64,000 bases of DNA from Gluconacetobacter tumulicola (GCF_014174215.1 NZ_JABEQL010000004.1:163320-227319), one strand, 5' to 3'; shown: positions 1 through 9,773, counted from the first letter of the stretch. A program made the numbers and translations. Notes: generated from the sequence alone by a model not told the origin.

Positions 1-1137
1 ATGGCGCGCAAGGCCGAAGTGGTCGATGCCAACGTCAAGGGCGTCGAGTTCCTGTTCAAGAAGAACAAGGTCACCTGGCTGAAGGGCTTCGGCAAGCTGG
101 AAGGCACCGGCCGCATCACGGTCGACGGCAAGCCGGTAACGGCGAAGCACATCGTGATTGCCAGCGGCAGCGACAGCGCCGGCCTGCCGGGCGTCGAAGT
201 CGACGAGAAGGTCATCGTCACCTCGACCGGCGCGCTGGAACTGTCGGCCGTGCCGAAGAAGCTGGTCGTCATCGGCGGCGGCGTGATCGGGCTGGAACTG
301 GGCAGCGTGTGGCACCGTCTGGGCGCCGAGGTCACGGTGGTCGAATATCTCGACCGTCTGGTGCCGGGCACGGATGGCGAAATCGCCAAGCAGTTCCAGC
401 GTATCCTGACCAGGCAGGGTCTGCAGTTCAAGCTGGGCCACAAGGTCACCAAGGCCGAGAAGACCGGCAAGGGCGTGACGCTGACCGTCGAGCCGGCCGC
501 CGGTGGCACCGCCGAGACGCTGGAAGCCGACATCGTCCTGCTGTCGATCGGTCGCACCGCCGCCAGCAAGGGCATGGGCCTGGAAGAGGCCGGCGTGGCG
601 CTGGACAAGCGCGGCCGCGTCGTGACCGATGCCCATTATGCGACCAGCGTGCCGGGCGTCTACGCGATCGGCGACGTCATCGCCGGCCCGATGCTGGCGC
701 ACAAGGCCGAGGACGAAGGCGTCGCCATCGCCGAGATCCTGGCCGGCCAGGCGGGGCATGTGAATTACGATGCCATCCCCGGCGTCGTCTACACCTGGCC
801 CGAGGTCGCGACCGTCGGCCGCACCGAGGAAGAGCTGAAGGATTCCGGCGTTACCTACAAGACCGGCAAGTTCCCCTTCACCGCCAACGGCCGCGCCCGC
901 GCCATGGGCATGACCGACGGCTTCGTGAAGGTGCTGGCGGATGCCACGACCGACAAGGTGCTGGGCGTGCACATCATCGGCCCCGGCGCCGGCGAAATGA
1001 TCGCCGAAGCCACGCTGGCGATGGAATTCGGCGCCTCGTCGGAAGATATCGCCCGCACCTGCCACGCGCATCCGACGCTGAGCGAAGCGGTCAAGGAAGC
1101 GGCGCTGGATGTGGAAAAGCGGGCGATCCATATCTGA
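1..1137 (+). CDS. lpdA: Dihydrolipoamide dehydrogenase (E3), 5' end cut by window
   Basis: FAD/NAD-dependent E3 subunit of 2-oxoacid dehydrogenase complexes; it reoxidises dihydrolipoamide. The 378 residues seen lack about 90 N-terminal residues of the usual ~465: the FAD-binding GxGxxG and the CxxxxC redox disulfide are upstream of base 1. The first in-frame ATG is therefore internal, in the stretch that normally reads as MxxHKxKVV in this family. Visible parts are the second dinucleotide fold with [11 protein letters not shown] near residue 92, the FAD-contacting VYAIGDV segment, and the C-terminal dimer interface ending with the catalytic HAHPTLSEA His-Glu pair. A strong terminator follows at 1166-1197, so this looks like the last gene of its unit. 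Confidence 0.95.
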   Translation: MARKAEVVDANVKGVEFLFKKNKVTWLKGFGKLEGTGRITVDGKPVTAKHIVIASGSDSAGLPGVEVDEKVIVTSTGALELSAVPKKLVVIGGGVIGLELGSVWHRLGAEVTVVEYLDRLVPGTDGEIAKQFQRILTRQGLQFKLGHKVTKAEKTGKGVTLTVEPAAGGTAETLEADIVLLSIGRTAASKGMGLEEAGVALDKRGRVVTDAHYATSVPGVYAIGDVIAGPMLAHKAEDEGVAIAEILAGQAGHVNYDAIPGVVYTWPEVATVGRTEEELKDSGVTYKTGKFPFTANGRARAMGMTDGFVKVLADATTDKVLGVHIIGPGAGEMIAEATLAMEFGASSEDIARTCHAHPTLSEAVKEAALDVEKRAIHI

Positions 1138-1165
1138 TCGCACGCTCCGGTCCGATGTTCATTGC

Positions 1166-1197
1166 GCCCGGTCATTTCGGTGGCCGGGCGTTTTTTA
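1166..1197 (+). terminator. Rho-independent terminator after lpdA
   Basis: A 9-bp GC-rich stem (GCCCGGTCA paired with TGGCCGGGC, one G-U pair), loop TTTCGG, then a run of six T. It lies 29 bases after the lpdA stop. Confidence 0.85.
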
Positions 1198-1232
1198 TCC
1201 GGGGTATCGTCGGGATGTGGCCCCCGACTCCG

Positions 1233-1559
1233 CTACGCCTTGCGCAGAAATTCGGCCTTCAGCATGTAGCCGCCGGCTTCCACCGCGTGGTCGCCACCGC
1301 GAAGACGGATGTTCTTGATCTTGGTGCCGACTTTCAGCGTCGTCGAAGACCCCTTCACCTTCAGGTCCTTGATCACGACGACCGTGTCGCCATCGGCGAG
1401 CGTCGCGCCGTTGGCATCGCGCACCACCTCGTCGGCCGATGCCGCTTCGGCAAGATCGGCGGGCCATTCATAGCCGCAGGTGTCGCAGACATAATGCGTC
1501 CCTTCGATATGGACATCGTCCAGGGTGCATTGCGGGCAGGCGGGGAGGGTGGTGCTCAT
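1233..1559 (-). CDS. yjdM: PhnA/YjdM-family zinc-ribbon protein
   Basis: 108-residue protein of the PhnA (YjdM) family, once named for alkylphosphonate use but not itself needed for C-P cleavage in E. coli; its function is not settled. Two CxxC knuckles (Cys8/Cys11 and Cys25/Cys28) form an N-terminal zinc ribbon. The C-terminal half is the KOW/SH3-like domain with DGDTVVVIKDLKVKGSS and the conserved KNIRL segment. Length is normal for the family. It is a single-gene unit facing lpdA, with about 55 bases to the next minus-strand gene end. Confidence 0.9.
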   Translation of the reverse strand: MSTTLPACPQCTLDDVHIEGTHYVCDTCGYEWPADLAEAASADEVVRDANGATLADGDTVVVIKDLKVKGSSTTLKVGTKIKNIRLRGGDHAVEAGGYMLKAEFLRKA

Positions 1560-1615
1560 AAACGGGAATTAACGCCACGGAGAGCGCTCGACAATCCCGT
1601 CCCCTCCGCTGCCGA

Positions 1616-2599
1616 TCAGGCCAGCACGATCCTGTCGCCGGTTTCCGACAGCCGGCAGCGCAGCAGCTTCTGGACCGAGCGGGCGAATTCCACAGGCCGC
1701 AGCAGGTCGAAACTGCCGGTCACGCGGCTGCGGGCAATGCGGTCGCTCTCGATCATGATCCGGGTGCGCGAATAGCGGTTGAACTGCGCCGCGGCGTCCG
1801 CCAGCCGCGTGTCGTTCAGCACCGCCTGCGCATCGCGCCACGCCCGGTCGGACAGGATATCGGCCGGCGAAAGCGGGCGCAGGGCGGTGTTCATGGCCAG
1901 GCTGGGGGCCGGGGGCAGATGGTAGAAGGCGGGCCCCTTCAGCAGCATGTTCGTGCTGCCGACTGAAACCGCGATGGTGCCGGCATAGGCGATCAGCGCC
2001 GCCCGGCCGTCATCGATGGCCAGATCGAAATCGGCATGGGTCGCCTGCATCAGCAGCGGCCCGGCCGATAGATGAATGGGCCTATCGGTGGCCTGTACCC
2101 CGATCCGGCCGGACAGAAAACGGATGGCATGGCCGACACGCCCCGTATCGGGCACATAGGCAGCGGACAGGGCGTCGAGCGTGAGCGTGGCGCCACGCCA
2201 GCGATAGCGGCGCGGCGCCTCATGGTCGCGGCGCAGCAGAAAGACCTGGTCCGGCGGAACGGACTGCCCCGTCAGGCCGACGGCGCACGCCGCCGCAGCC
2301 CCGACAAGCACGCGTCGCCGACCATGGATCCGGGCGGCTTTCCGGTCGGGATCCGTCATCAAGGCGGGGGCTGCGGCAACGGGTGCCGTGTAGTTCAATG
2401 TTCTATAGATCGCCTGCGCGCGGACATAGGCGCCGAGATTGCGGCTGTCCGCCTGCAACCACCGGTCGAAGCGGGCCTGCTCGTCGGGCATCAGCGTCCT
2501 CCGGTCCCGCATCGCGACCCACTGACTGGCCTGATCGGTCCGGGAATGTCGCCCCCCGCCGAAACGTGGAAAGAGGACCGGCCGGCCGATATCGGTCAT
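1616..2599 (-). CDS. fecR: FecR-family anti-sigma/sigma regulator
   Basis: 327-residue FecR-like inner-membrane regulator. It should hold the partner ECF sigma factor and pass on a signal from a TonB receptor. Residues about 22-65 match the N-terminal DUF4880 helix bundle (QASQWVAMRD, ARFDRWLQADSRN). One transmembrane segment follows at about 96-112. The periplasmic FecR domain comes next, and the C-terminal tail (from about 250) resembles the STN-like domain that binds the receptor signalling domain. The start overlaps the upstream sigma gene by 4 bases (ATGA), so the two are translationally coupled. The likely receptor partner is the divergent gene at 3513-6395. Confidence 0.88.
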   Translation of the reverse strand: MTDIGRPVLFPRFGGGRHSRTDQASQWVAMRDRRTLMPDEQARFDRWLQADSRNLGAYVRAQAIYRTLNYTAPVAAAPALMTDPDRKAARIHGRRRVLVGAAAACAVGLTGQSVPPDQVFLLRRDHEAPRRYRWRGATLTLDALSAAYVPDTGRVGHAIRFLSGRIGVQATDRPIHLSAGPLLMQATHADFDLAIDDGRAALIAYAGTIAVSVGSTNMLLKGPAFYHLPPAPSLAMNTALRPLSPADILSDRAWRDAQAVLNDTRLADAAAQFNRYSRTRIMIESDRIARSRVTGSFDLLRPVEFARSVQKLLRCRLSETGDRIVLA

Positions 2600-3228
2600 G
2601 ACCGCTTCTCCGCCCGGATCTGGCGGCCGGACTGCGGCCGGTCTTCCAGATCGCTGTCGGCAGGCATGTGCGTGGGCTGCGCGGTCTCATCGTGCGTGGC
2701 CAGCCATGACAGGCCGTTGGAGACCTGCCGTTCGACCGACCGTTCCGAGATGCGCAGCTTCTGGGAGATCTGTGCGTAGCTCAGGCCGTAGACTTTGCGC
2801 ATGACGAAGACATCGCGACACAGGGCAGGCAGTTTCAGCATCCGCGCTTTCAGATGGTCGATTTCCTGTCGCCCGGCGGCAATCCGTTCAGGAGACGGGG
2901 CGGAATCGGCGATTTCATCATCCCAGTCAAGGTTGCGGTCCAGATAGTGAATATTCGCCTTGCGGGCCGCCTCGATCACCAGGTTGCGGGCACAGCGAAA
3001 GAACAGGGCGCGGCCGTTGCGAATGTCGCCCGGCTGGGCTGCGCATAGCCGGGCGTAACATTCCTGCACGATATCCTCTGCGCTGACATCCACCAAAGGG
3101 AAACGCCGCAGCCACTTCCGAACGGCATGTTCGTGGGGCAGAATCTCGTCCACGATCCAGGACAGGCGCCTGTCGTCCGGGACGGTGGTCGCGGGTTTCG
3201 CCGGACGGGCTTCACTGTCTCCATTCAC
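2596..3228 (-). CDS. ECF sigma factor, FecI type
   Basis: 210-residue sigma-70-family protein with only regions 2 and 4. Region 2 is seen in the VSAEDIVQECYARL helix. Region 4 carries the helix-turn-helix YGLSYAQISQKLRISERSVERQV at about residues 145-168. The C-terminal 40 residues are polar and probably disordered. It is the first gene of a sigma-fecR pair transcribed away from the TonB receptor at 3513, across a 284-base gap. By family analogy it should drive that receptor gene when FecR is signalled; its own promoter was not identified. Confidence 0.9.
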   Translation of the reverse strand: MNGDSEARPAKPATTVPDDRRLSWIVDEILPHEHAVRKWLRRFPLVDVSAEDIVQECYARLCAAQPGDIRNGRALFFRCARNLVIEAARKANIHYLDRNLDWDDEIADSAPSPERIAAGRQEIDHLKARMLKLPALCRDVFVMRKVYGLSYAQISQKLRISERSVERQVSNGLSWLATHDETAQPTHMPADSDLEDRPQSGRQIRAEKRS

Positions 3229-3385
3229 GTCGGTACGGACTTTCCCCTGCTGGCGGCGCGACGGTTCCTGACAGCATCATCGGGCATCGTAAAGAGAGGG
3301 CGCGGGGCGCGCATGTCGGGCGGCGACCATGCCCGGTATGGTGGAAAGGCGCTGTTTGGCGGCTTTCCGCGTCCCATGGATCGAC

Positions 3386-3413
3386 TGTAACAATATTGAA
3401 ACAATTCTGACGC
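3386..3413 (+). promoter_or_regulatory. Candidate ECF promoter or operator upstream of TonB receptor
   Basis: TGTAAC at 3386-3391 and TGACG at 3408-3412 sit 16 bases apart, the layout expected of an ECF-type -35 (AAC-containing) and -10 pair. The left part forms an imperfect 18-base palindrome centred on CAATATTG, flanked by TGTAA and GAAACA, which could instead bind a dimeric repressor. It lies about 100 bases before the receptor start. Assignment rests on pattern and position only. Confidence 0.35.
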
Positions 3414-3512
3414 AAACTCTTAACCCCTTTCCGCTCCCGCAAGGGGAGGGGGAGCAGGTCCGGCGCACGTCTTCTCTCATGCACGCCCTTCTGCATTAGA
3501 GGTTTCTGGACA

Positions 3513-6395
3513 ATGCGTCGTTCAAGCGCCCTGGTTTCTGCGCTGTTTGTTGGAACAGTCATGTCGTCGCACCGGGTTATGGCCGCGACGCATTATTTCG
3601 ATATCTCGACGCCCAGTCTGCCGGCGGCTCTGGCCCAGTATGAGAAGATTACCGGGATCGGTGTTATCGCGTCCGCGAAAAGTTCCGAGAATATCAGGAT
3701 TCATGCCATCAAGGGGATGATGGATGATCGGGCTGCCTTGTCCGCGCTTCTGGCAGGCACCCGCCTGACGGTTGGCGAGTTCAACGGCCGCAGTGCCGTC
3801 ATCCGCAGGAAGCCCGATTCAGATATCGAAAAGAAGAAGCGGCATGCGGACGACGATGAAAAGCTCGACGTCATCGGGCATCGTTCGGTCGTGACCACGA
3901 AGCGGAACTCCGATGCCCTGGTCGACAGTATTGCCTATAATGATACATCCAGCCTTGGGGGCGGCGCATCCTCGGTTGCGGATCTTCTGGTCCTGCTGCC
4001 GGGTGTGACGGGTATTCAGGACGGGGATCAGCCGCGATATGTCAGCGTGCGCGGCATTTCGCCGGACCTGAACCAGACGACGCTGGACGGCATTACGCTG
4101 GCGACGATCGGCGATAACGGCGGCGGCACGCGGCGCGTCAATCTTCAGAATATTCCAGGAGAATTGACGGGTGAAGACAATGTTTACAAGACGTTCACGG
4201 CCGAGCAGGACGGCGGCGCCATCGGCGCGGTGATCGACATGGTTCCGCGCAGCGCCTTCGATTACAAGGGGCTGTATAAATATTTTACCGCCTATGGTGT
4301 CTATTCGACCTACAAGGGCGCGGCGGGATCGAACCACGTCTCCGGACAGTCGCCGCATCTTGCGCAGGGCGCAAAGGCCGTTCTTGCCGACCGGTTCGGA
4401 AAAAACAAGGAATTCGGGGCAATCGTCTCGATCCGATATCAGAACCGCGTCCGCAATTCCTACAAGAACTGGCAGACCGACAGCTATTTCTACGATGACA
4501 AGGGCCTGCCGGTCGGTGGCATGAGCAACAACATCCCAAGCCGGGCACAGGGCTGGAATGGATGGGAGGCACCGCAGGATATCGAATACGGAAACTATTC
4601 GAATTCGATCACGAATCTCGGTGGTTCCGGCCGGTTGGAATGGCGCCCGACCGATTCGGGATGGAATGCGTCGCTGATGGGATATTCCTATGAACGATGG
4701 GAACATTCCATGATGGATCATACCTATCTTCTGCTGGACAACCCCCAGATCTGGAACCAGACGCCCACCAGCGGCCGGGAGCTGATCTACCGTTCATCCA
4801 GTTATGTCCGGCAGGATCGCTGGCAGAGCAGCAGCAATGGTGTTCTGGGAAATGTCGGCTGGCACGACAATATCTCGGCCCTGAAGCTGCGCGTCGGTTA
4901 CACGTGGGAAGCCTATCACAATTACCAGCCTCGCCTGACGGCATATGCCTATCCGAAAAAGCAGGGTCTCTATCCGCTTTATGCCGATTATAACGTCAGC
5001 GACGATTTTGCCTCGATGGTCGGGGTCAGCGACCCCCACAAGCTGCGGGCCATGAAATACAGCCTGAGCCAGATCCAGCGCTATCATGACGATGCGCGGG
5101 AAGGGGTAACGAACGTCCGCCTGGATTATACCCGCAATATCGGACCGCAGGCCCACGGTTTCGGTCTGGCGACCGGGTTCGAATGGCGTTCGCTCAACGT
5201 GACCGACCAGATGAATTACGAGGATTACGTCACGGGTGGGGATGCGTCGAGCTACATGTATTTCCCCAACTTCGCGCCGCCGGGCGCACCTTATACCCTG
5301 CCCTGGATCGACATGGGAAAATTCCCCTGGTCCAAACAGAAACTCGATGTCGCGACCAGCCGAAACGACACGCTGGAATCGTTCTATCGCTATCGCGAGG
5401 AACTGATCGACGGGTATCTGTCGCTTCATTACAAATGGAAGGACACGTTGCTGATCGCGGGTGTGCGCGCCGATGGCGTCAGCTTCAACAGCCTGCTGCC
5501 TCAGGTGCAGAACGGCAACGCGACCGGCAGTCTGGGCACCAATCGAGGCGGCTATCTGCATCCGCTTCCGTCGGTGACCTTCCTGCATGATTTTCCCTAT
5601 GATGTGCGCCTGCGCGCGTCGTTCAGCCAGTCCGTCGGGCGTCCCATGCCCTCGCAGATTGCGCAGGTGCAGAAACTGACATGCGGCGACGACATGCGGG
5701 GTGGAACCGATTGTACGCTGTCACGCGGCAATCCCAATCTACAGCCTCGCCGTGCCAATAACTTCGATGCGTCGGTCGAGAAATATTTCAACCATAACCA
5801 TGGCGTAGTCAGCGTCGCCTATTTCGACAAGATGATAAAGCACGACATCTACACGTTGCTGGATCATCAGATGATCAACGGCATGCCGACATCGGTGACC
5901 GAGCCGTTGAACGCCACCAACTCCTCGCTGATGGGGGTCGAAGGCTCGCTGGTCGAAGAAGGGCTGCGGGGGCCGTTCAGGCAGCGTTTCGATATTTCGG
6001 TCAACGGGACCTGGATGCACGGATCGATGATGTATGCATCGTCGAGCGGGTCGTACAAGCTCAATCAGCTGCCCGACCAGCCCAACTATATCTTCAACGG
6101 TGCCGCGACGTGGCATATTCCGCAGATGCGCGGCGCCGTCCGGGCAACCTTGTCCTACACTCCGAAATATCTGACCGACCCGGCGTCACAGCCGTGGGAG
6201 AATGTCGGGTATGGCGAACTGCTCAGCCTGGACCTGGCGGCGTGGAACGACATTACCGACCATATTCGTCTGAAATACGAGGTCGACAATCTCGTGGGCG
6301 CGCATCGTACCTACGTGCAGGGGACGAACCTGCAACGCATCAACGAGAAAGATTATTACGGCCGCAGCATCTATTTCCAGGTTGTCGTCGACTGA
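3513..6395 (+). CDS. TonB-dependent receptor with STN signalling domain
   Basis: 960-residue outer-membrane transporter. Residues 1-25 are a Sec signal ending near VMA-A. Residues about 27-95 form an STN (secretin/TonB short N-terminal) domain, the part of FecA/FpvA-type receptors that talks to FecR. The plug follows (about 128-250; VADLLVLLPGVTG, RYVSVRGISPDLNQTTLDG) and then the 22-strand barrel. The ligand cannot be read from sequence; ferric siderophore or citrate is usual for this architecture, but sugar-type receptors also exist. The divergent ECF sigma and fecR genes make a signalling trio, although in the classical order all three genes face the same way. A perfect bidirectional hairpin follows the stop. 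Confidence 0.92.
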   Translation: MRRSSALVSALFVGTVMSSHRVMAATHYFDISTPSLPAALAQYEKITGIGVIASAKSSENIRIHAIKGMMDDRAALSALLAGTRLTVGEFNGRSAVIRRKPDSDIEKKKRHADDDEKLDVIGHRSVVTTKRNSDALVDSIAYNDTSSLGGGASSVADLLVLLPGVTGIQDGDQPRYVSVRGISPDLNQTTLDGITLATIGDNGGGTRRVNLQNIPGELTGEDNVYKTFTAEQDGGAIGAVIDMVPRSAFDYKGLYKYFTAYGVYSTYKGAAGSNHVSGQSPHLAQGAKAVLADRFGKNKEFGAIVSIRYQNRVRNSYKNWQTDSYFYDDKGLPVGGMSNNIPSRAQGWNGWEAPQDIEYGNYSNSITNLGGSGRLEWRPTDSGWNASLMGYSYERWEHSMMDHTYLLLDNPQIWNQTPTSGRELIYRSSSYVRQDRWQSSSNGVLGNVGWHDNISALKLRVGYTWEAYHNYQPRLTAYAYPKKQGLYPLYADYNVSDDFASMVGVSDPHKLRAMKYSLSQIQRYHDDAREGVTNVRLDYTRNIGPQAHGFGLATGFEWRSLNVTDQMNYEDYVTGGDASSYMYFPNFAPPGAPYTLPWIDMGKFPWSKQKLDVATSRNDTLESFYRYREELIDGYLSLHYKWKDTLLIAGVRADGVSFNSLLPQVQNGNATGSLGTNRGGYLHPLPSVTFLHDFPYDVRLRASFSQSVGRPMPSQIAQVQKLTCGDDMRGGTDCTLSRGNPNLQPRRANNFDASVEKYFNHNHGVVSVAYFDKMIKHDIYTLLDHQMINGMPTSVTEPLNATNSSLMGVEGSLVEEGLRGPFRQRFDISVNGTWMHGSMMYASSSGSYKLNQLPDQPNYIFNGAATWHIPQMRGAVRATLSYTPKYLTDPASQPWENVGYGELLSLDLAAWNDITDHIRLKYEVDNLVGAHRTYVQGTNLQRINEKDYYGRSIYFQVVVD

Positions 6396-6405
6396 AATCC
6401 TCGTT

Positions 6406-6441
6406 GGAAAGCATGCCGGCCAAGGGGCCGGCATGCTTTCC
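6406..6441. terminator. Bidirectional terminator hairpin, 16-bp perfect stem
   Basis: GGAAAGCATGCCGGCC at 6406-6421 pairs perfectly with 6426-6441 around an AAGG loop. It lies between the convergent TonB receptor and purD genes, so it can end transcription from both sides. Confidence 0.8.
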
Positions 6442-6473
6442 GGAGCGTCGTCTGACAGGCCGGTAGGCGGCGA

Positions 6474-7757
6474 TCAGCCCGATGCGGCGCGCAGGGCCCG
6501 GTCGCCGATGTCGCGGCGCCATACCGCATCATCCCAGGTGATGGCTTCGACGGCGTGATAGGCGCGGCTGCGGGCTTCGCCCAGCGTCGCGCCGGTTGCG
6601 CAGATCGTCAGCACACGGCCGCCGGCCGCAACGATCTGTCCCTGGTCATTGCGTCTGGTACCGGCATGAAAGATGTGCACGCCGGGTTCGGCGGCGGCGT
6701 CTTCCAGTCCGGTGATCACGCCGCCGGCGGCGGGTTTGCCGGGATAGCCGCGCGCGGCCAGCACGATGCTGATGGAGTGGTCGTCGGAAAAGCGGATGTC
6801 CGCCGCGTCCAGCGTGCCGGCGGCGACGGAGGCCAGGGCGGGCAGCAGGTCGGATTGCAGGCGGATCAGCAGGGCCTGGGCCTCGGGGTCGCCGAAGCGG
6901 ACGTTATATTCGATCAGCTTCGGGCCCTCGGCCGTCAGCATCAGGCCGGCGAAGATGATTCCGCGGAAGGGGGTGCCGCGGCGGACCATTTCGGCCAGCA
7001 TCGGGCGGACCAGCAGGTCGAGCGCTGCTTCCTGCCGCGCGCGGTCGAAGCCGGTGGGGGGCGAGACCGCGCCCATGCCGCCGGTATTGGGGCCGGTATC
7101 GCCCTCGCCGATGCGCTTGTGGTCCTGCGCCGCGCCGATCAGCACGGCGGTCTCGTCGGCGCAGAAGGCGAACAGCGACACTTCGTCGCCGATCAGGCAT
7201 TCCTCGATCACCACCGACTGTCCGGCGGCCCCCAGCGTGGCGTCGTCCATCATGGACCGGATGGCGTCCTCGGCCTCGGTGACGGTCATGGCTACCACCA
7301 CGCCCTTGCCGGCGGCCAGGCCATCGGCCTTGATCACGATCGGCGCGCCACGGCGGCGGACGAAATCCAGCGCCGGGGCGGCTGAGTCGAACCGCTCCCA
7401 CCGGGCGGTGGGGATATGAGCGGCGTCGCAGACTTCCTTGGTGAAGCTCTTGCTGCCTTCCAGTTCGGCGGCAGCGCGGCTGGGGCCGGCGCAGGGGATG
7501 CCGCCATCGCGGCAGGCATCGGCCAGGCCCGCGACCAGCGGCGCCTCGGGGCCGGGCACCACCAGGTCGATCCGCTCGGCCCTGGCGAAGGCCACCAGGG
7601 CGGGTACGTCGTCGACGGCGATGGCGACATTGGTGCCCAGGGCGGCGGTGCCCGGATTGCCCGGTGCAATGAACAGGGCCTCAAGCGCGGGCGAGCGCGC
7701 GATCGCCGCCGCCATCGCATGTTCCCGTCCACCAGATCCGACCAGAAGCACCCGCAT
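6474..7757 (-). CDS. purD: Phosphoribosylamine-glycine ligase
   Basis: 427-residue GAR synthetase, second step of purine synthesis: ATP-dependent joining of glycine to phosphoribosylamine. The chosen start gives MRVLLVGSGGREHAMA, the canonical N-terminus. The open frame continues 76 codons further upstream but would overlap the divergent xseA start and has no family match. The ATP-grasp region shows VIKADGLAAGKGVVVA, and the metal/ATP loop shows EYNVRFGDPEAQ. Length is typical. It is divergent from xseA with a 70-base shared promoter region. purF, the preceding pathway step, lies at 13091-14626 but is not in the same operon. Confidence 0.96.
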   Translation of the reverse strand: MRVLLVGSGGREHAMAAAIARSPALEALFIAPGNPGTAALGTNVAIAVDDVPALVAFARAERIDLVVPGPEAPLVAGLADACRDGGIPCAGPSRAAAELEGSKSFTKEVCDAAHIPTARWERFDSAAPALDFVRRRGAPIVIKADGLAAGKGVVVAMTVTEAEDAIRSMMDDATLGAAGQSVVIEECLIGDEVSLFAFCADETAVLIGAAQDHKRIGEGDTGPNTGGMGAVSPPTGFDRARQEAALDLLVRPMLAEMVRRGTPFRGIIFAGLMLTAEGPKLIEYNVRFGDPEAQALLIRLQSDLLPALASVAAGTLDAADIRFSDDHSISIVLAARGYPGKPAAGGVITGLEDAAAEPGVHIFHAGTRRNDQGQIVAAGGRVLTICATGATLGEARSRAYHAVEAITWDDAVWRRDIGDRALRAASG

Positions 7758-7827
7758 CAATTCGTTTCCCTGTTCCTCGCACGCCCCGGGCCTTCCGGGG
7801 AGGCCGTCTCTATCATACCCTGTGCCG

Positions 7828-9297
7828 ATGGACGAAACTCTTCGCACTTCCGGCGGCGCCGGACCGGGCCCCATGGCGGGTAATGTGCCCGAATATTCGG
7901 TCTCCGAGATTTCGGGGGCGATCCGCCGCACGCTGGAGGGCAATTTCGGCCGCGTGCGCGTGCGCGGCGAGATCACGGAATTCAAACGCTACCCGTCCGG
8001 TCATCTCTATTTCTCGCTGAAGGACGAAGGCGGGAAGATTTCGGGCGTGGTCTGGCGCGGGTCGGTGTCGCGGCTGGGGCTGGTGCCGGAAAACGGGCTG
8101 GAGGTCATCGCGACGGGCAAGGTGTCGTCGTACGGCGAGCGCTCGTCCTACCAGCTGATCGTCGAGCGGATGGAATATGCCGGCGAGGGCGCGCTGCTGG
8201 CGCGTATCGAGCGGCTGCGCCTGAAGCTGGCGGAAGAGGGGCTGTTCGACGCTGCGCGCAAGCGGGCGCTGCCGTTCCTGCCCGGTGTGATCGGCATCGT
8301 CACCTCGGCGCAGGGGGCGGTGCTGCATGATATCCGCACCACCGTCGCCCGGCGTTTTCCCCGCCGGCTGCTGGTCTGGCCGGTCGCCGTGCAGGGCGAA
8401 GGTGCCGCGGCGCAGATCGCCGCCGCCATCGCGGGGTTCGACGCGATCGACGGGCGGGGGCCGGTGCCGCGCCCCGATGTGCTGATCGTCGCGCGCGGCG
8501 GCGGGTCGCTGGAAGATCTGATGGCCTTCAACGACGAAGCCGTGCTGCGGGCGGTGGACGCCTGCCGCATTCCGCTGATTTCGGCCGTCGGGCACGAGAC
8601 CGACACCACGCTGATCGATTTCGTGTCCGACCGGCGCGCACCCACCCCCACGGCGGCGGCCGAGATGGCGGTGCCGGCACGGGCCGAACTGGTGGCCGAT
8701 CTGGCGCATCGCGCCGCGCGCCTGACCAGCGGACTGGCCCGCCTGACGCAGACGGCGCGGCTGCGGCTGGACCGGACGGCGGCGCGGATGCCCGACCTGC
8801 CGTCGCTGCTGGGCACGGCGCGGATGCGGGTGGACGATCGGGGCGCGCGGCTGGACCGCGCGCTGCCGGGGCTGATCGAACGGCGGCGCGCCGCCCTGCT
8901 GGCGACCGGGCGCATGATGCCCTCGCCCCTGCTGCTGACCGGCCCGGGCCGCGCCCGGCTGGACCTCGTGGCCAGTCATCTGCTGTCGGGCCTGCGGCAG
9001 GCGCTGCGCGACCGCCGGGCGCGCACCGACCGGGCCCGCCTGTCGGCCGCCCCGCTGGCGGCGATGGTGCGCGAGCGGCGTGCCCACCTGAACGGGCTGG
9101 GGGGGCGGCTGGAATCGCTCTCGCCCATGGCGGTGCTGGAACGCGGCTATGTGCTGGTGCGCGATCCGTCGGGCATGGCGGTGACCCGTGCGGCCGACGT
9201 GCGGCCGGGCGGGCGGCTGGAACTGACTTTCGCCGACGGCGTGGCGGAGGTCCGCGCCCTGCGGCCCGACGCATCGCAGGGGCAGCTCGATCTTTGA
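7828..9297 (+). CDS. xseA: Exodeoxyribonuclease VII large subunit
   Basis: 489-residue large subunit of ExoVII, a nuclease that degrades single-stranded DNA in both directions together with XseB. An N-terminal OB-fold (YSVSEISGAIRRTLEGNFG to GVVWRG, about residues 21-85) is followed by the catalytic domain with GIVTSAQGAVLHDI, ARGGGSLEDLMAFN and GHETDTTLIDF, and a long arginine-rich coiled region. Start is taken at ATG 7828; ATG 7873 is also possible and would drop 15 poorly conserved residues. No xseB is visible nearby. The stop overlaps a spurious upstream extension of the next gene. Confidence 0.95.
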   Translation: MDETLRTSGGAGPGPMAGNVPEYSVSEISGAIRRTLEGNFGRVRVRGEITEFKRYPSGHLYFSLKDEGGKISGVVWRGSVSRLGLVPENGLEVIATGKVSSYGERSSYQLIVERMEYAGEGALLARIERLRLKLAEEGLFDAARKRALPFLPGVIGIVTSAQGAVLHDIRTTVARRFPRRLLVWPVAVQGEGAAAQIAAAIAGFDAIDGRGPVPRPDVLIVARGGGSLEDLMAFNDEAVLRAVDACRIPLISAVGHETDTTLIDFVSDRRAPTPTAAAEMAVPARAELVADLAHRAARLTSGLARLTQTARLRLDRTAARMPDLPSLLGTARMRVDDRGARLDRALPGLIERRRAALLATGRMMPSPLLLTGPGRARLDLVASHLLSGLRQALRDRRARTDRARLSAAPLAAMVRERRAHLNGLGGRLESLSPMAVLERGYVLVRDPSGMAVTRAADVRPGGRLELTFADGVAEVRALRPDASQGQLDL

Positions 9298-9395
9298 CCG
9301 TACCAACGAGAAGGCAGATGATGGCGATAAGGTGGATGATGGATGGGACGGGAATGGCTTGCCCGATGGTTGGCCGGAGCGCACAGGACAGAGCC

Positions 9396-9773
9396 ATGAA
9401 CGAACGTCCCCGGTCTTCTTTCACGCGGCTCACCGGCCTGTCGGCGCTGTGCGTCATGGCGCTGCTGGCCGGCTGCGCCACGCCCCCCGCGCCCCTAGCC
9501 CCCAAGCCGGCGCGGCGCCCGCCCCTGCAGTTCGCGCCCGGAACGGCGGTGGAAGCCCCGCCGCCCGCCAACGAGGCGCAATTGGTGAACGACCCTTCCG
9601 CCCCGCTCGACACGCCGCTCTGCGGCGCCGCCGCGCATATGACGCAGGGCATGGCGGCCCGGCTGAATCCGGCCCCGCTGGTATCGGGCAATGCCTGCAC
9701 GGCCAATGCCTGCTTCGACCCGCTGACGGGCACCTATATCGGCGCAGATGGCGAACGGCATATCTGCCGCTAA
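9396..9773 (+). CDS. Small lipoprotein of unknown function
   Basis: 125 residues. ATG 9396 is chosen because it opens a lipoprotein signal: a basic start, a hydrophobic stretch, then lipobox LLAGC with Cys27. A proline/alanine-rich linker follows (about 28-60). The C-terminal half carries several cysteines (LCGAAAH, NACTANACF, HICR), which could form disulfides in the periplasm. No family was recognised. It lies 99 bases after xseA on the same strand and may be read from the same transcript. Confidence 0.7.
   Translation: MNERPRSSFTRLTGLSALCVMALLAGCATPPAPLAPKPARRPPLQFAPGTAVEAPPPANEAQLVNDPSAPLDTPLCGAAAHMTQGMAARLNPAPLVSGNACTANACFDPLTGTYIGADGERHICR

Noticed and set aside
1..3. ATG at base 1 as the lpdA start
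   Set aside because: The protein lacks the FAD-binding and CxxxxC parts; the Met aligns to an internal position of the family.
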